Source of the DNA: Elephas maximus indicus
Taxonomy: Eukaryota; Chordata; Mammalia; Proboscidea; Elephantidae
DNA: 64,000 nt
Direction of reading: 5' to 3'
Assembly (NCBI RefSeq): GCF_024166365.1
Contig: NC_064831.1
Location: forward strand, 82,968,268-83,032,267
A program made the translations under genes and the position numbers. A model generated the notes under the pieces. That model saw only the letters and a program-made list of their open reading frames with translations. It did no database searches and had not been told where the DNA came from. Of this stretch, positions 54,396 to 64,000 are shown in pieces (positions within the stretch are counted from its first letter, which is position 1; each line of letters starts with the position of its first letter).

Positions 54396-55015
54396 GGCAA
54401 CCTCTATTGAAGCTTACTTACTCTGTGCTTAATTTCAACAACCTAAGATAGCATGATTAGTGTTATTCTCTCCTACCCCAACCCCACCCTTCCTTCTACT
54501 TTTTGGATGAAGAAACTAAGGCTTAGAAAATTTATCTTATTCCGATTTCCACATTCAGTTAATGACAGAGCCAGGGACAGGTAGCCCAGATAGCTTGTCA
54601 TCAAAGGCTGTGCTCAAGTATTCCAGCAGTCAGAGCTCTGGGGAGTGTGAGGCTGCAGGGAATCTTACTCACCTAGAATCTCCTGTCCTGATTGCCACAC
54701 CCACACCATCCACTCCAAACTGCAACCTGGCTGTCTTTCGTCCTCAGTTCTTTTCCTGCAAATGCCCAAGGAGCCTGCCCTGAGGCACTCAGAGGGAGAG
54801 TAGGGGCACCTCCCAGGATAGAAACTACTGTAGACTGGTGAGATCGCCCCAGCAAGCCAGTGAGGAGTTGATATAAGCTGGTCTCCAATTCTCAAGGACT
54901 GATTTTGAATTAAATACCTGGGACTCAGATGTCAGTCTTGGGCAGCGCAAATACTACAGTTCTGACATTATTGCATCAAGGGCGAGGTTTTTCTTCTTCT
55001 TCTTCTTTTTTTTTT
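54396..55015. other. No recognised feature; TTC repeat
   Basis: A TTC/T run lies at 54987-55018. The section 54560-54900 is GC-richer, with overlapping open frames on both strands but no known domain. Confidence 0.4.
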
Positions 55016-55019
55016 TTTA

Positions 55020-55740
55020 GGTACATGATTTTTAATAGAAAATATATATACATAATAAAAGTCAAATAACACAAAGCATATTGTATCTAGTGAAAATGAT
55101 TCTTCATCTCACCTCTGCTCCAGTCCCCATCCCCTAAAACAACCTCTTTCTTGTATATTCAGCCGAAGATAATCTTGTTGTTAGCTGTCGTTGAGTTGCC
55201 TCCCATTCATGGTGACCCCATGCGCAACAAAAGGAAGCGCTGCCTGGCTCTGTGCCATCCGCATGATTGGTCGTAGATTGGACCGTCGTGATTCATAGGG
55301 CTTTCATTGGTTGATTTTTGGAAGTAGATCACCAGGCTTTTCTTCCTAGTCATCTTAGTCTGGAAAATCTGCTGAAACTTGTCCAGCATCAAGCAATACT
55401 CAAGCCTCCACTGACAGATGGGTGGTGGCTCTACATGAAGTGCATTGACCGGGAATCAAACCTGGGTCTCCCTCGTGGAAGGCAGGAATTACTACCACTG
55501 AGCCACCAATAGATATACATATAGGTATATATATTTTTAACCACACATATGGGCATATACTATACATACTATTCTGTACCTTCGTTTTTGGTTATAACTA
55601 ACAATATGTCTTGGAACTTACTCCTGGTCAATATCTAAAGCCCTTTTTCATTTTTGAAAGGACTGCAGAGCTTTCCATTGTAAGGCTGTGAAATAACCTA
55701 GCTAGCCAGTCCCCTATGATGGCCGTTGAGGTTGTTTCTA
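55020..55740. mobile_element. Ancient LINE 3' module split by a SINE
   Basis: Left (55020-55171): 'aatagaaaatatatataca', 'aagtcaaataacacaaagc' and 'cctctttcttgtatattc'. Right (55512-55740): 'atatgggcatatactatac', 'gactgcagagctttccatt' and 'cccctatgatggccgttgag'. It is the same module type as 22170 and 35280. Confidence 0.55.
55172..55511 (-). mobile_element. SINE with a glycine-tRNA-like head
   Basis: On minus the head reads 'ggtggctcagtggtagtaat', 'tcctgccttccacgaggga', then 'gtttgattcccggtcaatg'. It follows tRNA-Gly closely (A-box GGCTCAGTGGTAG, B-box GTTTGATTCCC). This differs from the head of the common SINE. The body is about 340 bases, and the tail ends 'caacgacagctaacaacaa', like the RTE 3' end and the other SINEs. 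It is a second SINE family sharing the tail. The tRNA part is not a functional tRNA gene because it runs into the SINE body and lacks a matched acceptor stem. Confidence 0.75.
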
Positions 55741-56547
55741 ATCTGAAGCTCCGACCAGCCCCCTGTAGGGAATCTGCTGTGTTTTCCCTGCAACGCAGTG
55801 CAGGCTCCCTGAGATCTCCTAGTCAAGGCTGTGGGGAGGGAGGGGAGTTCGCGCACGCTCCCCTCCAGCCAGAGAAGGCGTGTAGTACTGCTGGGCTTTC
55901 CTCTGTGGAAGAGAACTCACAGGGCTAAGTGGAGGTACAGCTCAGAAAAAAACACCCAGACAAAAGCTCAACTCATCTCTGAAGCCTGGTGTTTATGCTC
56001 AACTGCAGCAGTAGCAGCAGCAGCAATAAAAATACGCTGTGAGCTTTTCCAGCATTCCTTGCCAAATATGCCACTGTCTCCTTTTCCACCAGGACCTGCA
56101 GCTCCAGGGACCTGGCCAGTTCTGTGACTCATGGGAGCTGGAGGCACCGGTTTATGATACAAGGCAATATATTTGACCAACAGATAGGGAAGGAACGAGA
56201 TTGGGTCTGCAGAATTTTATCTACCTATGGCTCTTCCTCTTGAGAAATGACCTGGGCAACTTAATTCAGCTCAGTTCCTCATATTCTCTTCACTGAGATG
56301 AAAGTGTTTGGTCAGGCGAGTGGTTTCTCCTAGAAGAACCCACTGCTAAGTGTCTGCCTCTGCCTGGCTCTGTTTGGTGACGCTTTGCTTGGCTGGAGGC
56401 CTGGGGAAGCCCCTCAATGGTTTCCCTTCCAAAGGAAACACCTATACTATAAGTTCTATCATTCCCCCCCTAAAAATGCATGGTGCCAGGGCCTTTGTTT
56501 TATATTGACACCACTGTTCTAGCCCTCCCTGCAACAAAAATTAGTTG
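55741..56547. other. No recognised feature
   Basis: GC-richer than the surroundings (55760-55920). Overlapping frames have no domains, and no repeat was recognised. A C run lies at 56464-56470. Confidence 0.4.
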
Positions 56548-57479
56548 AATGTGTTCATTTCATCTAGGTTTTCAAATTTGTTGGAGTACAATTTTTCATA
56601 GTAACCTGTTATGATCTTCTTTATCTCTGTTGGATCAGTTGTAATGTCACCAATTTTATTTCTTAATTTGATTATTTGCCTCTTCTGATTTTTTGTATTT
56701 TGTCAGTCTAGCCAGCGGTTTGTTTATTTTACTGATCCTTTCAAAGAACTAACTTCTGGTTTTGTTACTTCTTTCTGTTGTTTTTCTATTTTATACTTCA
56801 TTTATTTCTGCCCTGATCTTTATTATTTCCTTTTTTCTGGTAGTTTTTGGCTTCTTTTGCTCTTGCTTTTCCATTTGTTCAAGTTGTCAGTTTAAGTTAA
56901 TGATTTTGGATCCTTCTTCTTTTTTTAATATAGGCATTTATTGCTATGAATTTCCCTCTGAGTACTGCTTTTGCTGTGTTCCTAAGGTTTTGCTTTGTTG
57001 TGTTTTCATTTTTCTTTGAATTTTTTAATTTCACTTTTGATTTCTCCTGTGACCCAATAGTTTTTTAGGGGTATATTATTTAGTTTCCTTTTTTTTCCCC
57101 TTTATTTCCTGTTGTTGATTTCTAGCTGCATACCATCATGGCCGAAGAAGATGCTTTGTATGATTTCAATCTTTTTAAATTTGTTAAGACTTGTTTTGTG
57201 TCCTAACTTATGGTCTATTCTGGAAAATGATCCATGTGCTCTGGAGAAGAATGTGTATTGTTCTGAAGCTGGCTGGAGCGTTCTATATATATCTGTTTGG
57301 TCAAATTGGCTTATGGTTTTATTCAATTTCTCAGTGCCCTTAGTGATCTTGTTTTTAGATGTTCTGTCAGTAATTGAAAGTGGTATGTTGAAGTGCCCTA
57401 TTATTATTGTGGAGTTGTCTATTTCTCCTTTGATATTAGTCAGTTTTTTGTTTCATGTATTTTGGAGCATCGCTATTCC

Positions 57480-57692
57480 AAAAACCAAAACCCACTACTA
57501 TCGAATCGATTCTGACTCATAGTGACCCTATACGACAGACTAGAACTGCTCCATAGAGCTTCAAAGGCTGAAATCTTTATGAAAGCAGACTGCCACATCT
57601 TTCTCCTTTGGAGCAGCTTCTGGGTTTGAATGACCGACCTTTTGGTTAGCCGCCAACTGCTTTAACCACTGCACCACTAGGCCTTCTGCATT
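57480..57692 (-). mobile_element. AfroSINE-type SINE, long form, in L1
   Basis: 'accaaaacccactactatcg', 'gattctgactcatagtgacc', extra block 'gaaatctttatgaaagcag' and 'ggttagccgccaactgc', inserted in the L1 endonuclease region. Confidence 0.9.
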
Positions 57693-58527
57693 GTTGTTAG
57701 GTGCATGTATATTTATAATCGTTATGTTTTCTTGCTGGATTGACCGTTTTATTATTATGTAATGTCTTTCTTTATCTCTCATAATAGATTTTGATTTAAA
57801 GTTTATTTTATCTGTTATCAGTATGGCCACCCCTGATCTTTTTTGTTTATTGATTGAATGGAATACTTTTCTCCATCCTTTTACTTTCAGTCTGTTTGTG
57901 TTCTTATGTCTGAGGTGTATTTTCTGTAGATAGCAAAAGACATTCTGCCATTCTCTGCCTTTTGTATGGGACGATTAGGCCATTTGCATTTAAGGTTATT
58001 ACTGAAAACAAAATGCCTACCTCACTCATTTTGTTAATTGGTTTTTGAGTGTTTTGTATCTTATTTGTTTTTTATTCTGATTTTTCTGTTTTTGTTTGTA
58101 TTTGGTTGCTTTCTTGAGACCAGCCTTTTTTCTTTCTTCCTCCTTTTCTTTTGGGTATTTTTTCTCAGAGATTTCTTAGTGGTTACCACATATATTACAT
58201 TGCACAACTTAAAATTGCAACAGTGTTTAACACATGAGCAGCAGTTAACATACAACCTTAATGTAATAAATCTTTTCTGATATGCTCATCGTTCCCCTGT
58301 TTCTGTTGGTGCGTCTCCATTAACATCAATATACAACCAAAATTCATTAAGTTTACTTTGTACTTATGTTTTACAAACTTGATGCTGTACTGTTTGTCAG
58401 ATTTAATTATTGAGTTTTTTTCCCTGAAAATATCATATACTTAGTCCTTATGATTGCCTGTGTTGTTGCAGTTTTTTGGAGATCTCTCTCTCTCTTTCTT
58501 GTTTTTTTTATTTTTTCCTACATATAA

Positions 58528-58681
58528 CTTGTTGCCGTTAAGTTGATTCTGACTCATAGGGCCCCTATAGGACAGAGTAGAACTGCTCTGTAGGGTTTCC
58601 AAGGAGCATGTGGTGGATTTGAACTGCCAGCCTTTTGGTTAGCAGCCTTAACTCTTAATCACTGTGCCAATGGTGCTCCCT
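58528..58681 (-). mobile_element. AfroSINE-type SINE, short form, in L1
   Basis: 'gttgccgttaagttgattc', 'tgactcatagggcccctat', 'gtagggtttccaaggagc', 'ggttagcagccttaactc'. Confidence 0.88.
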
Positions 58682-59369
58682 TCCTGTGTATTAATACGAG
58701 TATTTATTGAATGCTCTTGCCTTTCCATTTAGAGTACTCCCTTAAGTAAAACTTGCAAAACTGTTGTGGTAGTGGTAAATTCCCAGAGCATCTGTTTGTT
58801 TGGTGGGAATGACTTGACTTCCTCCTCAGTTTTGAACGACAACTTTTCTGGGTAAAGAATTTTTGGTTGACAATTGTTTTTGTTCAGTATTTTATATATG
58901 TTGCACCATTGTCTTCTGACCTCTAAAATTTCTGGAGAGAAACCCTCACTGATTCTTATGAAAGACCCTTAGTATTTTATATTGCATTTTTCTCTTGCTG
59001 CTTTCAAAATTCTCTCCTTGTTTTTGGTTTTCAAGAAATTTTATTAGGATATGACATGGAGTTGATCTTTTTGTGTTTCTTCTAATTGGGGTTCCTATAG
59101 CTTCCTGTATTTGCAGGCTTGGTTTTCTGTTCAGGTTTGGGAAATTATCTCTTGGAAAATTCTCCCTATGCCTTTATTGTTGTTGTGGTAACAACAATGT
59201 TAGATTTCTTAATTGAACCCCATGTTTCCATTTGAGTTTGTTCACTTTTCTTTGTTCTTTTCTCTTGAGACTTGGTAAGTTCAGTTATTTTGCCTTCTAG
59301 TTTATTTATTCTATTTTCTGTCTGTTTGAAAAATTACTTGAAAGTGACAAATATAAAGCTGTTGGTTTC

Positions 59370-59690
59370 TCCCCCAACATTTCTTTTTTATTTTATTCTG
59401 GTGAAATATGCAACAAAATATTTGCCATTTCAACTATTTTCATGTGTACAATTCAGTGACATTACTTATGTGCAAAGTTTTGTGCAACCATCACCACTAA
59501 TCCATTTCCAAATTTTCCCAGCATCCTTTACAGAAATGCAGTATGTATGCCTTAAGCAATACCTCCCTATTTCCCCTTTCTGCTTGCCTCTGGTAGCCAC
59601 TAATAACCTTTGATCTCTATGAATTTGCCTATTCTAGATATTTCATAAAAGTGTCTCTCCCAACATCGTATCATGAAAATTTCCAAACAC
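59370..59690. mobile_element. Ancient L1 3' UTR fragment
   Basis: 'ctggtgaaatatgcaacaaa', 'tgtacaattcagtgacatta', 'gtgcaaccatcaccactaa' and 'tgcctattctagatatttc'. It is the same module as 48465-48905. Confidence 0.65.
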
Positions 59691-59775
59691 ACTAAAGGTG
59701 AAAGAATTATGCAGCGAACACTCATGTCTCCACCACCTAGATTCTATAATTAACGTTTTGCTAGATTTCCTTTAA

Positions 59776-59990
59776 GGAGATCTGATGGTACAGTGGTTAA
59801 GAGCTCAGCTGCTAACCAAAAAGTCTGAACCCACCAGCTGCTCCTCTGCGGGAGGAGGATGTGGCGGTCTGCATCTGTAGAGATTATAGCCTTGGAAACC
59901 CTATGGGTCAGCTCTACTGTGCTCTATAGGATCATTATTATTAAACCTATTGTTCTGTGCCAGAATCTACTTGACGGCACACAATAGGTT
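59776..59990 (+). mobile_element. AfroSINE-type SINE, long form, diverged
   Basis: 'tctgatggtacagtggttaa', 'gctgctaaccaaaaagtc', extra block 'ggatgtggcggtctgcat' and tail 'ctacttgacggcacacaata'. The tail contains a small insertion around 59935. Confidence 0.82.
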
Positions 59991-60029
59991 TGCTTGATCA
60001 CATATCCTACCATCTATTCAAGCCACTGT

Positions 60030-60359
60030 ATCTTAAGGCTTTTTAAAAGCCCAGCTTAAATATTCAATTCATTTACTTTGAAAACTTCTCAACAGGAAAC
60101 TCAAAACCTTGTTTAATAAATACGGAGTAATTTAGTTCCAGTTCAAATTAGGCTAGTAGGGAGAGAAGAGGGAAAGAAGGCTAGAGAAAATGGAGAGGGA
60201 GAAGGTGGCTTCTGGAAAAAAAAAGGAAGTTGACAGAGGTAAGAAGAAGAATGGAGTCCAACTGGAAAAGGAGAGAGAGTTGTGCAGACACAGGAAAAAT
60301 TCAAGTCTCTGGAGGTTTGCAAATGAGCGTGGGTCACTTCTTCTCCAAGAAAACACCAA
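60030..60359. other. Purine-rich stretch before the pseudogene
   Basis: GA-rich from 60160 to 60290. A plus-strand frame opens at 60190 and happens to run in frame into the pseudogene, giving a false fusion. No RPS2 similarity is seen before 60360. Confidence 0.5.
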
Positions 60360-61242
60360 ATGGTGGATCATGCAGGTGATATGGAAGAGCCTGGAGGCCC
60401 CGGGGGGCCCTGGAGTGGTAGACCATGGTGGTTTCAGTGGAGGCTTTGGCAGTGGCTTCCTGGTCTGGGGTCATGGACCTCACAGTGGCAAGGCCAAGGA
60501 CAAAGAATGGCTCCCTGTCACCAAACTGGGCCACGTGGCCAAGGACATGAAGATTAAGTCCCTGAAGAAAAACTGTCTCTTCTCCCTGCCCATCAAGGAG
60601 TCTGAGATCATTGACTTTTTCCTGAGGACATCCCTCAAGGATGAGGTTTTGAAAATTATACCTGTGGAAAAGCAGACGTGGGCTAGCCAGCAGACCAGGT
60701 TCAAGGCATTTGTCACCTCTTGAACTACAATGGCCACATCGATCTGGGTGTTAAGTTCTCTAGGGAGGTGGCCGCTGCCATCCACCGGACCATCACCCTG
60801 GCCAAGCTCACCATCGTCCATGTGCTGTGAGGCTACTTGGGGGACAAGATCAGCAAACCCCACCCAGTTCCTTGAAAGGTGACCAACGACTATGACTCTG
60901 CGCTGGTGTACCTCATCCCCAGCCCCAGAGGCATTAGCATGGTTTAGTCCCTTTACCTAAGAAACTGCTGCTAACATATTGATGACTGCTACAGGTTGAC
61001 CAGGGGCTGCCACGCCAAGCAATTTTGTCAAGGCTACCTTCAGCGCTATCTCTAAGACCAACAGCTATCTCACCCCTGATCTCTGAAAAGAGGCTGTGTT
61101 CACCAAGTCTCCTACCAGGAACTGAGCATCTTGTAAAGGCCCACATCAGAGCCTCTATACAGAAGAGCCAGGCTCCAGCTGTGGCCACCACATAGTGGTT
61201 TTTATACAAGAAAAATAAAGTGAATTAAGCCTGAAAAAAAAA
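60360..61242 (+). pseudogene. RPS2: Processed pseudogene of ribosomal protein S2
   Basis: This is an intronless, broken copy of the mRNA for the small-subunit protein uS5 (RPS2). The start codon at 60360 gives MVDHAGD and a PGGPGGP stretch. After a frameshift near 60410 come [52 protein letters not shown] and TRFKAFV. A TGA at 60721-60723 ends this frame, and further stops follow (for example near 60827). The remaining text still matches in order: YNGH, SYLTPDL, VFTKSPYQE and the C-terminal QAPAVATT-like codons before TAG at 61193. A polyadenylation signal AATAAA (61214-61219) and an A run (61233-61242) complete the retrocopy. The Arg-Gly repeat is shortened and largely lost. It cannot encode a working protein. 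Mobilisation by L1 is the usual route. Confidence 0.95.
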
Positions 61243-61789
61243 TTAGTACGGGTCAGGTCACTAGCACCGTCCTTCATGGGGGGCTGGGAATGTAGAAGTT
61301 TTGTACCTAGGGCCCTGCTGATGCTTGGTTAAGGACCAGCTCCCTGAATAGAGCATGGTGGCTAGAGGCTTCTGTTGGCCACCACAACTGTGGCCAGGAG
61401 AGCCGTGTGCTGCCCTCCTGGGGACTCCACGTGGTACATATGTTGGCATTCCTTGCAGGGTTCCTGGTAAGGGAGTCCAGCCCTGTGTCAGCTGTATAAT
61501 GGAGGAGATCCGGAATGGGGGACCCTCACTACTGCTATGTATTGTTGGTACATGAGAGCCTGGACTGTTATTTAACCTCTCCGAGCTTAGAGTATTCTCA
61601 TCCGTAAAATGGGCAGAGTAAGAGTATATGCCTTATGGGGTTATATATTGGGCAGATAAACTGAGATGGATGCATACAAGATGGTCAGTGAATTCCTGGT
61701 AGAAGACTTAATGAACACAGTCTCAGGCATGGGTGAGATGTCTGGAGTGCCAGATATCATCTGCCAGCTGTTGGACTAAATGGCTTACA
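61243..61789. other. No recognised feature
   Basis: Moderately GC-rich sequence. No gene or repeat family was recognised. Confidence 0.4.
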
Positions 61790-61925
61790 CACTATCTTGT
61801 TTCATCCTCATAACAGCACTAACAGGTGAATATTATTATTGGTCTCATTTTAGAAATGTGGAAAATGAAACTCAGAGACGTTAAGTAACTTCTGCAGGTG
61901 ATACCTCTGGTAATGGTGGAGCCAG
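61790..61925 (-). mobile_element. MIR
   Basis: 'atcttgtttcatcctcataa', 'attattggtctcattttag', 'aatgaaactcagagacgtta' and 'agtaacttctgcaggtgat'. Confidence 0.75.
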
Positions 61926-62180
61926 AGTCCCTGGTGGCACAAAACAGAAATGTTGGTGGTTTGAATCCACCTACAGGCACCTTCGAAACCCTGGTGGTAT
62001 AGTGGTTAAAGAGTTCGGCTGCTAACCAGAAGGTTGGCAGTTTGAATCCACTGGGTGCTCTTGGAAACCCTATGGGGCAGTACTAGTCTGTCCTGTAGGG
62101 TTGCTATGAGTCAGAATTGGCTTGCTGCCAACGGATTTGGTTTTTGGTTGTTCTAGAGGCATCTTGTAAGAAAGGCTTGG
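61926..62180 (+). mobile_element. SINE split by another SINE
   Basis: The outer SINE starts 'agtccctggtggcacaaaac' and 'ggtttgaatccacctac', is interrupted after 61983, and resumes 'ttgtaagaaaggcttggct' near 62163. The insert is a whole short-form SINE. Confidence 0.8.
61984..62156 (+). mobile_element. AfroSINE-type SINE inside a SINE, with TSD
   Basis: 'cgaaaccctggtggtatagt', 'gaaggttggcagtttgaat', 'ttggaaaccctatggggc' and 'ctatgagtcagaattggc'. The duplication AGGCACCTT (61975-61983) and AGGCATCTT (62157-62165) differs at one position. Confidence 0.88.
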
Positions 62181-62256
62181 CTATCTGTCATCCACCTGTC
62201 CCCTCAGAATCACACGTCGTGCTGCCCTCAGTACCATGCCTGGTAAGCACTATATA

Positions 62257-62455
62257 AACCAATTATCGTACAATCATCTTTGACTCTTGGTGACTGAACT
62301 AGAGCTAGTAGAACTGTGCTAAACAGGGTTTTCAATTTGATTTAGCAGAAGTAGATCACCAGGGTTTTTTTCTGAGGTGCATCTGGGTGGACTCAAATTT
62401 GCAACTTTTCTGTTAGCAGCTGAGCGCGATAACCATTTGCACTACCCAGGGACTT
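62257..62455 (-). mobile_element. AfroSINE-type SINE, longer subtype
   Basis: 'gtacaatcatctttgactc', middle 'gcagaagtagatcaccagg', then 'ggtgcatctgggtggactc' and head 'gttagcagctgagcgcg' with 'actacccagggactt'. Confidence 0.85.
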
Positions 62456-63395
62456 GAAGCACTCTACAAAATCAGATGTGCTTCAGAAGGTTTTTGTAAG
62501 GGCAAAACAAGAAAACAATGTGAAACTACTAATACCTACCAGGCACTAAAAAATGGCTACAGAATGAATGTCGATGAATTTGTCAAATACTTCAGAGTCT
62601 TCATCTGCTTTCTCTAATATCGATTCTCTAGAGGTTTCCCTCTGATGGAAATAACCATGGTGAAAAAATATTCCCAATCCTGCACTATACAAATGCCGGT
62701 CTAACCAACAAATTCCAAGGAACTTGGCCTTCCCAGCGTTCTGACCTCATTTCTATCATAGCAACATTGAACCGATTATACTTTTTGCCTGTGATCAAAG
62801 AACACAGCAGCAGATTACAAATTACCAGGATCAAGGGCAAGCCCTTTCTTTTCCTGCCTGTTCCAACCTGGCAATAGATTCTGTCTCAGTGTGCCAAGAG
62901 CAACCCAACGCCCAGGATGGTCCCAGAAAACACTGTTGGAGCCCCTTCACAGTCATTTTCTTCGATAAGGCCTCTAGATGGACAGATTGCAATGCCATAC
63001 TTAGAGCTGTTTTTCCCCCCTTTTCTGATTAACTGTTGGACTCTTCCCCTCCCTTTTCAAAACCTGCAAAATAATAATCCTATGGATTTACCCCTCACTG
63101 CAATGCAGAAGATACATAGAATAAAGTGACATTATACACCTAAAAGTACTTTGAAATTGTCTTTAAATTTTCTGTACAAATGCAAGATTTAAAAAAATCA
63201 GCATATTGGCTTTATGATGGTGGTTTGTTCTCATTTCTACCTTAGCCAGTTATGAGAACACTGTATTTTTCACTTTCAATAAGATCAAGGGATGAGAGCT
63301 GGGCAAGAGGCACACCAAGACAATGGGAGAAGTAGAGGGCTCGAAGCCAGTAGTTAAGGCTTTTACAGGAAGCTATGGTTCCAAAAGGTCAAGGA
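62456..63395. other. No recognised feature
   Basis: Unique-looking DNA with no recognised gene or repeat. The frame at 62917-63129 has no domain. Confidence 0.4.
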
Positions 63396-63478
63396 CTTGA
63401 AAACCCTGTGAAGCAGTTCTAGTCTGCACACATGCGGCCGCCATGAGTTAGTATCAGCTCCACAGCAGCTAACAACCA
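63396..63478 (+). mobile_element. SINE tail half
   Basis: 'gaaaaccctgtgaagcagtt', 'cacacatgcggccgccatg', 'agttagtatcagctccac' and 'agcagctaacaacc'. The ending is again like the RTE terminus. Confidence 0.75.
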
Positions 63479-64000
63479 TGGGCAAAGGTGATCTCAGTGG
63501 AGTCCCTGAAGTGAGATGACAAGAGATGACAGGGTTGTTTTGAGGACCAAGTGAATGACGCCTAATCAAGAAGTCTTGGGACTGGAGAGGGTTTGGAATG
63601 CCAGCAGGCACCTGGCAGAATTTGGGACTATAGTATTGTCCCCTGACAAATGAGGAGCTCAGCGCTGTGTTGGATAACATACTAAGCAGCACCAAAAAGA
63701 AATAACTCATAGACCTCTGCTTTCTAAGAAGACCACATTAAGCCAATGCCAACAGATAATGTGATACCTTGAGAGAAACACTCAAAGATGAAAATTCCTA
63801 GTCAAGTGTTTCCAATTCACCTCGGTGGTTGTAAACACTCTCACTGTACTTGGAATGCTCACCATTCTTCCTTTCTCTCCCTGCAGTCTAATTTTTGTAT
63901 CATTGAAAACCATATCTCTTTTCAGCTTTTCATTTCCGGAATACACTAATCCACTTTTCTAAAAAAGGCCAAATCTTTTAGCACGTCATTATAGCTTGTC
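63479..64000. other. No recognised feature
   Basis: No gene or repeat family was recognised up to the window edge. Confidence 0.4.

Larger units (their letters stand above)
56548..59345 (-). mobile_element. Old L1, ORF1-to-ORF2 region, two SINE insertions
   Basis: The complement of 57693-57830 encodes L1 ORF2 endonuclease text (AILITDKINF, RDKERHYIIIK, ITIINIHAPN). The complement of 56690-56760 gives the linker around 'FF-RI-K-NKPLA'. Upstream (57830-59345) reads as the region before ORF2 in old L1s. Many stops are present. SINEs sit at 57480-57692 and 58528-58681. It is dead. Confidence 0.8.

Noticed and set aside
55440..55511. Glycine tRNA gene on minus
   Set aside because: It continues into a SINE body, lacks a proper acceptor stem and carries changes in conserved positions.
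57561..57830. 89-codon minus-strand gene
   Set aside because: Part is L1 ORF2 endonuclease and part is an inserted SINE.
60146..60155. Possible target-site duplication AAATTAG for the RPS2 retrocopy (also near 61239)
   Set aside because: Only 7 bases match and it would require 200 bases of non-RPS2 sequence inside the insertion. Probably chance.
60190..60723. 177-codon protein
   Set aside because: It is unrelated sequence fused by chance to a frameshifted RPS2 retrocopy.

Overview
The window looks like mammalian nuclear DNA from an afrotherian, most probably an elephant. The main evidence is about 30 whole or partial copies of one tRNA-headed SINE (AfroSINE type), whose tail matches the 3' end of an RTE-type LINE that is also present here. 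There are also several copies of one lineage-specific L1 3' end, plus MIR, L2, MLT1 and other old mammalian repeats. Repeat families were recognised by eye from memory of their consensus sequences, so family names are firmer than subfamily names.

No intact protein-coding gene could be supported. The only recognisable gene-derived sequence is a broken processed copy of ribosomal protein S2 (60360-61242). The most gene-like landmark is a CpG island of about 1.2 kb (32385-33660). It carries two YY1-type ATGGCGGC motifs, an ETS site, a CACGTG E-box and a CTCF-type core, and is a likely TATA-less promoter. Its transcript could not be followed. Two smaller CpG-rich patches (41870-42060 and 49540-49740) each contain an RFX X-box-like motif.

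Layout. 1-7.3 kb: old repeats, with a lineage-specific L1 tail inserted in an older L1. 7.5-12 kb: a possible conserved element, an RTE element inserted in an MLT1 LTR, and further LTRs. 13.3-16.5 kb: an old L1 carrying a SINE and a young L1. 17.1-19.2 kb: a SINE whose middle has expanded into a 29-unit array of 65-66 bp. 19.6-28 kb: dense SINE, L1 and LTR insertions. 28-32 kb: mostly unassigned. 32.4-37.4 kb: the CpG island and the most repeat-poor DNA. 37.4-50 kb: L2, SINE and LTR insertions with the two small CpG islands. 51-59.7 kb: nested LINEs and LTRs. 60.4-61.2 kb: the RPS2 pseudogene. 61.8-64 kb: SINEs, one inserted in another.

The standout is the array at 17247-19134. Every unit ends in a version of one 13-base sequence, and in 26 of 29 units it is the perfect palindrome GGTCA-CCA-TGACC, the canonical estrogen response element core. 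The neighbouring SINE copies have only the first half-site. A local SINE therefore appears to have acquired a nuclear-receptor palindrome by mutation and then amplified it in tandem. Whether any receptor binds it cannot be told from sequence.
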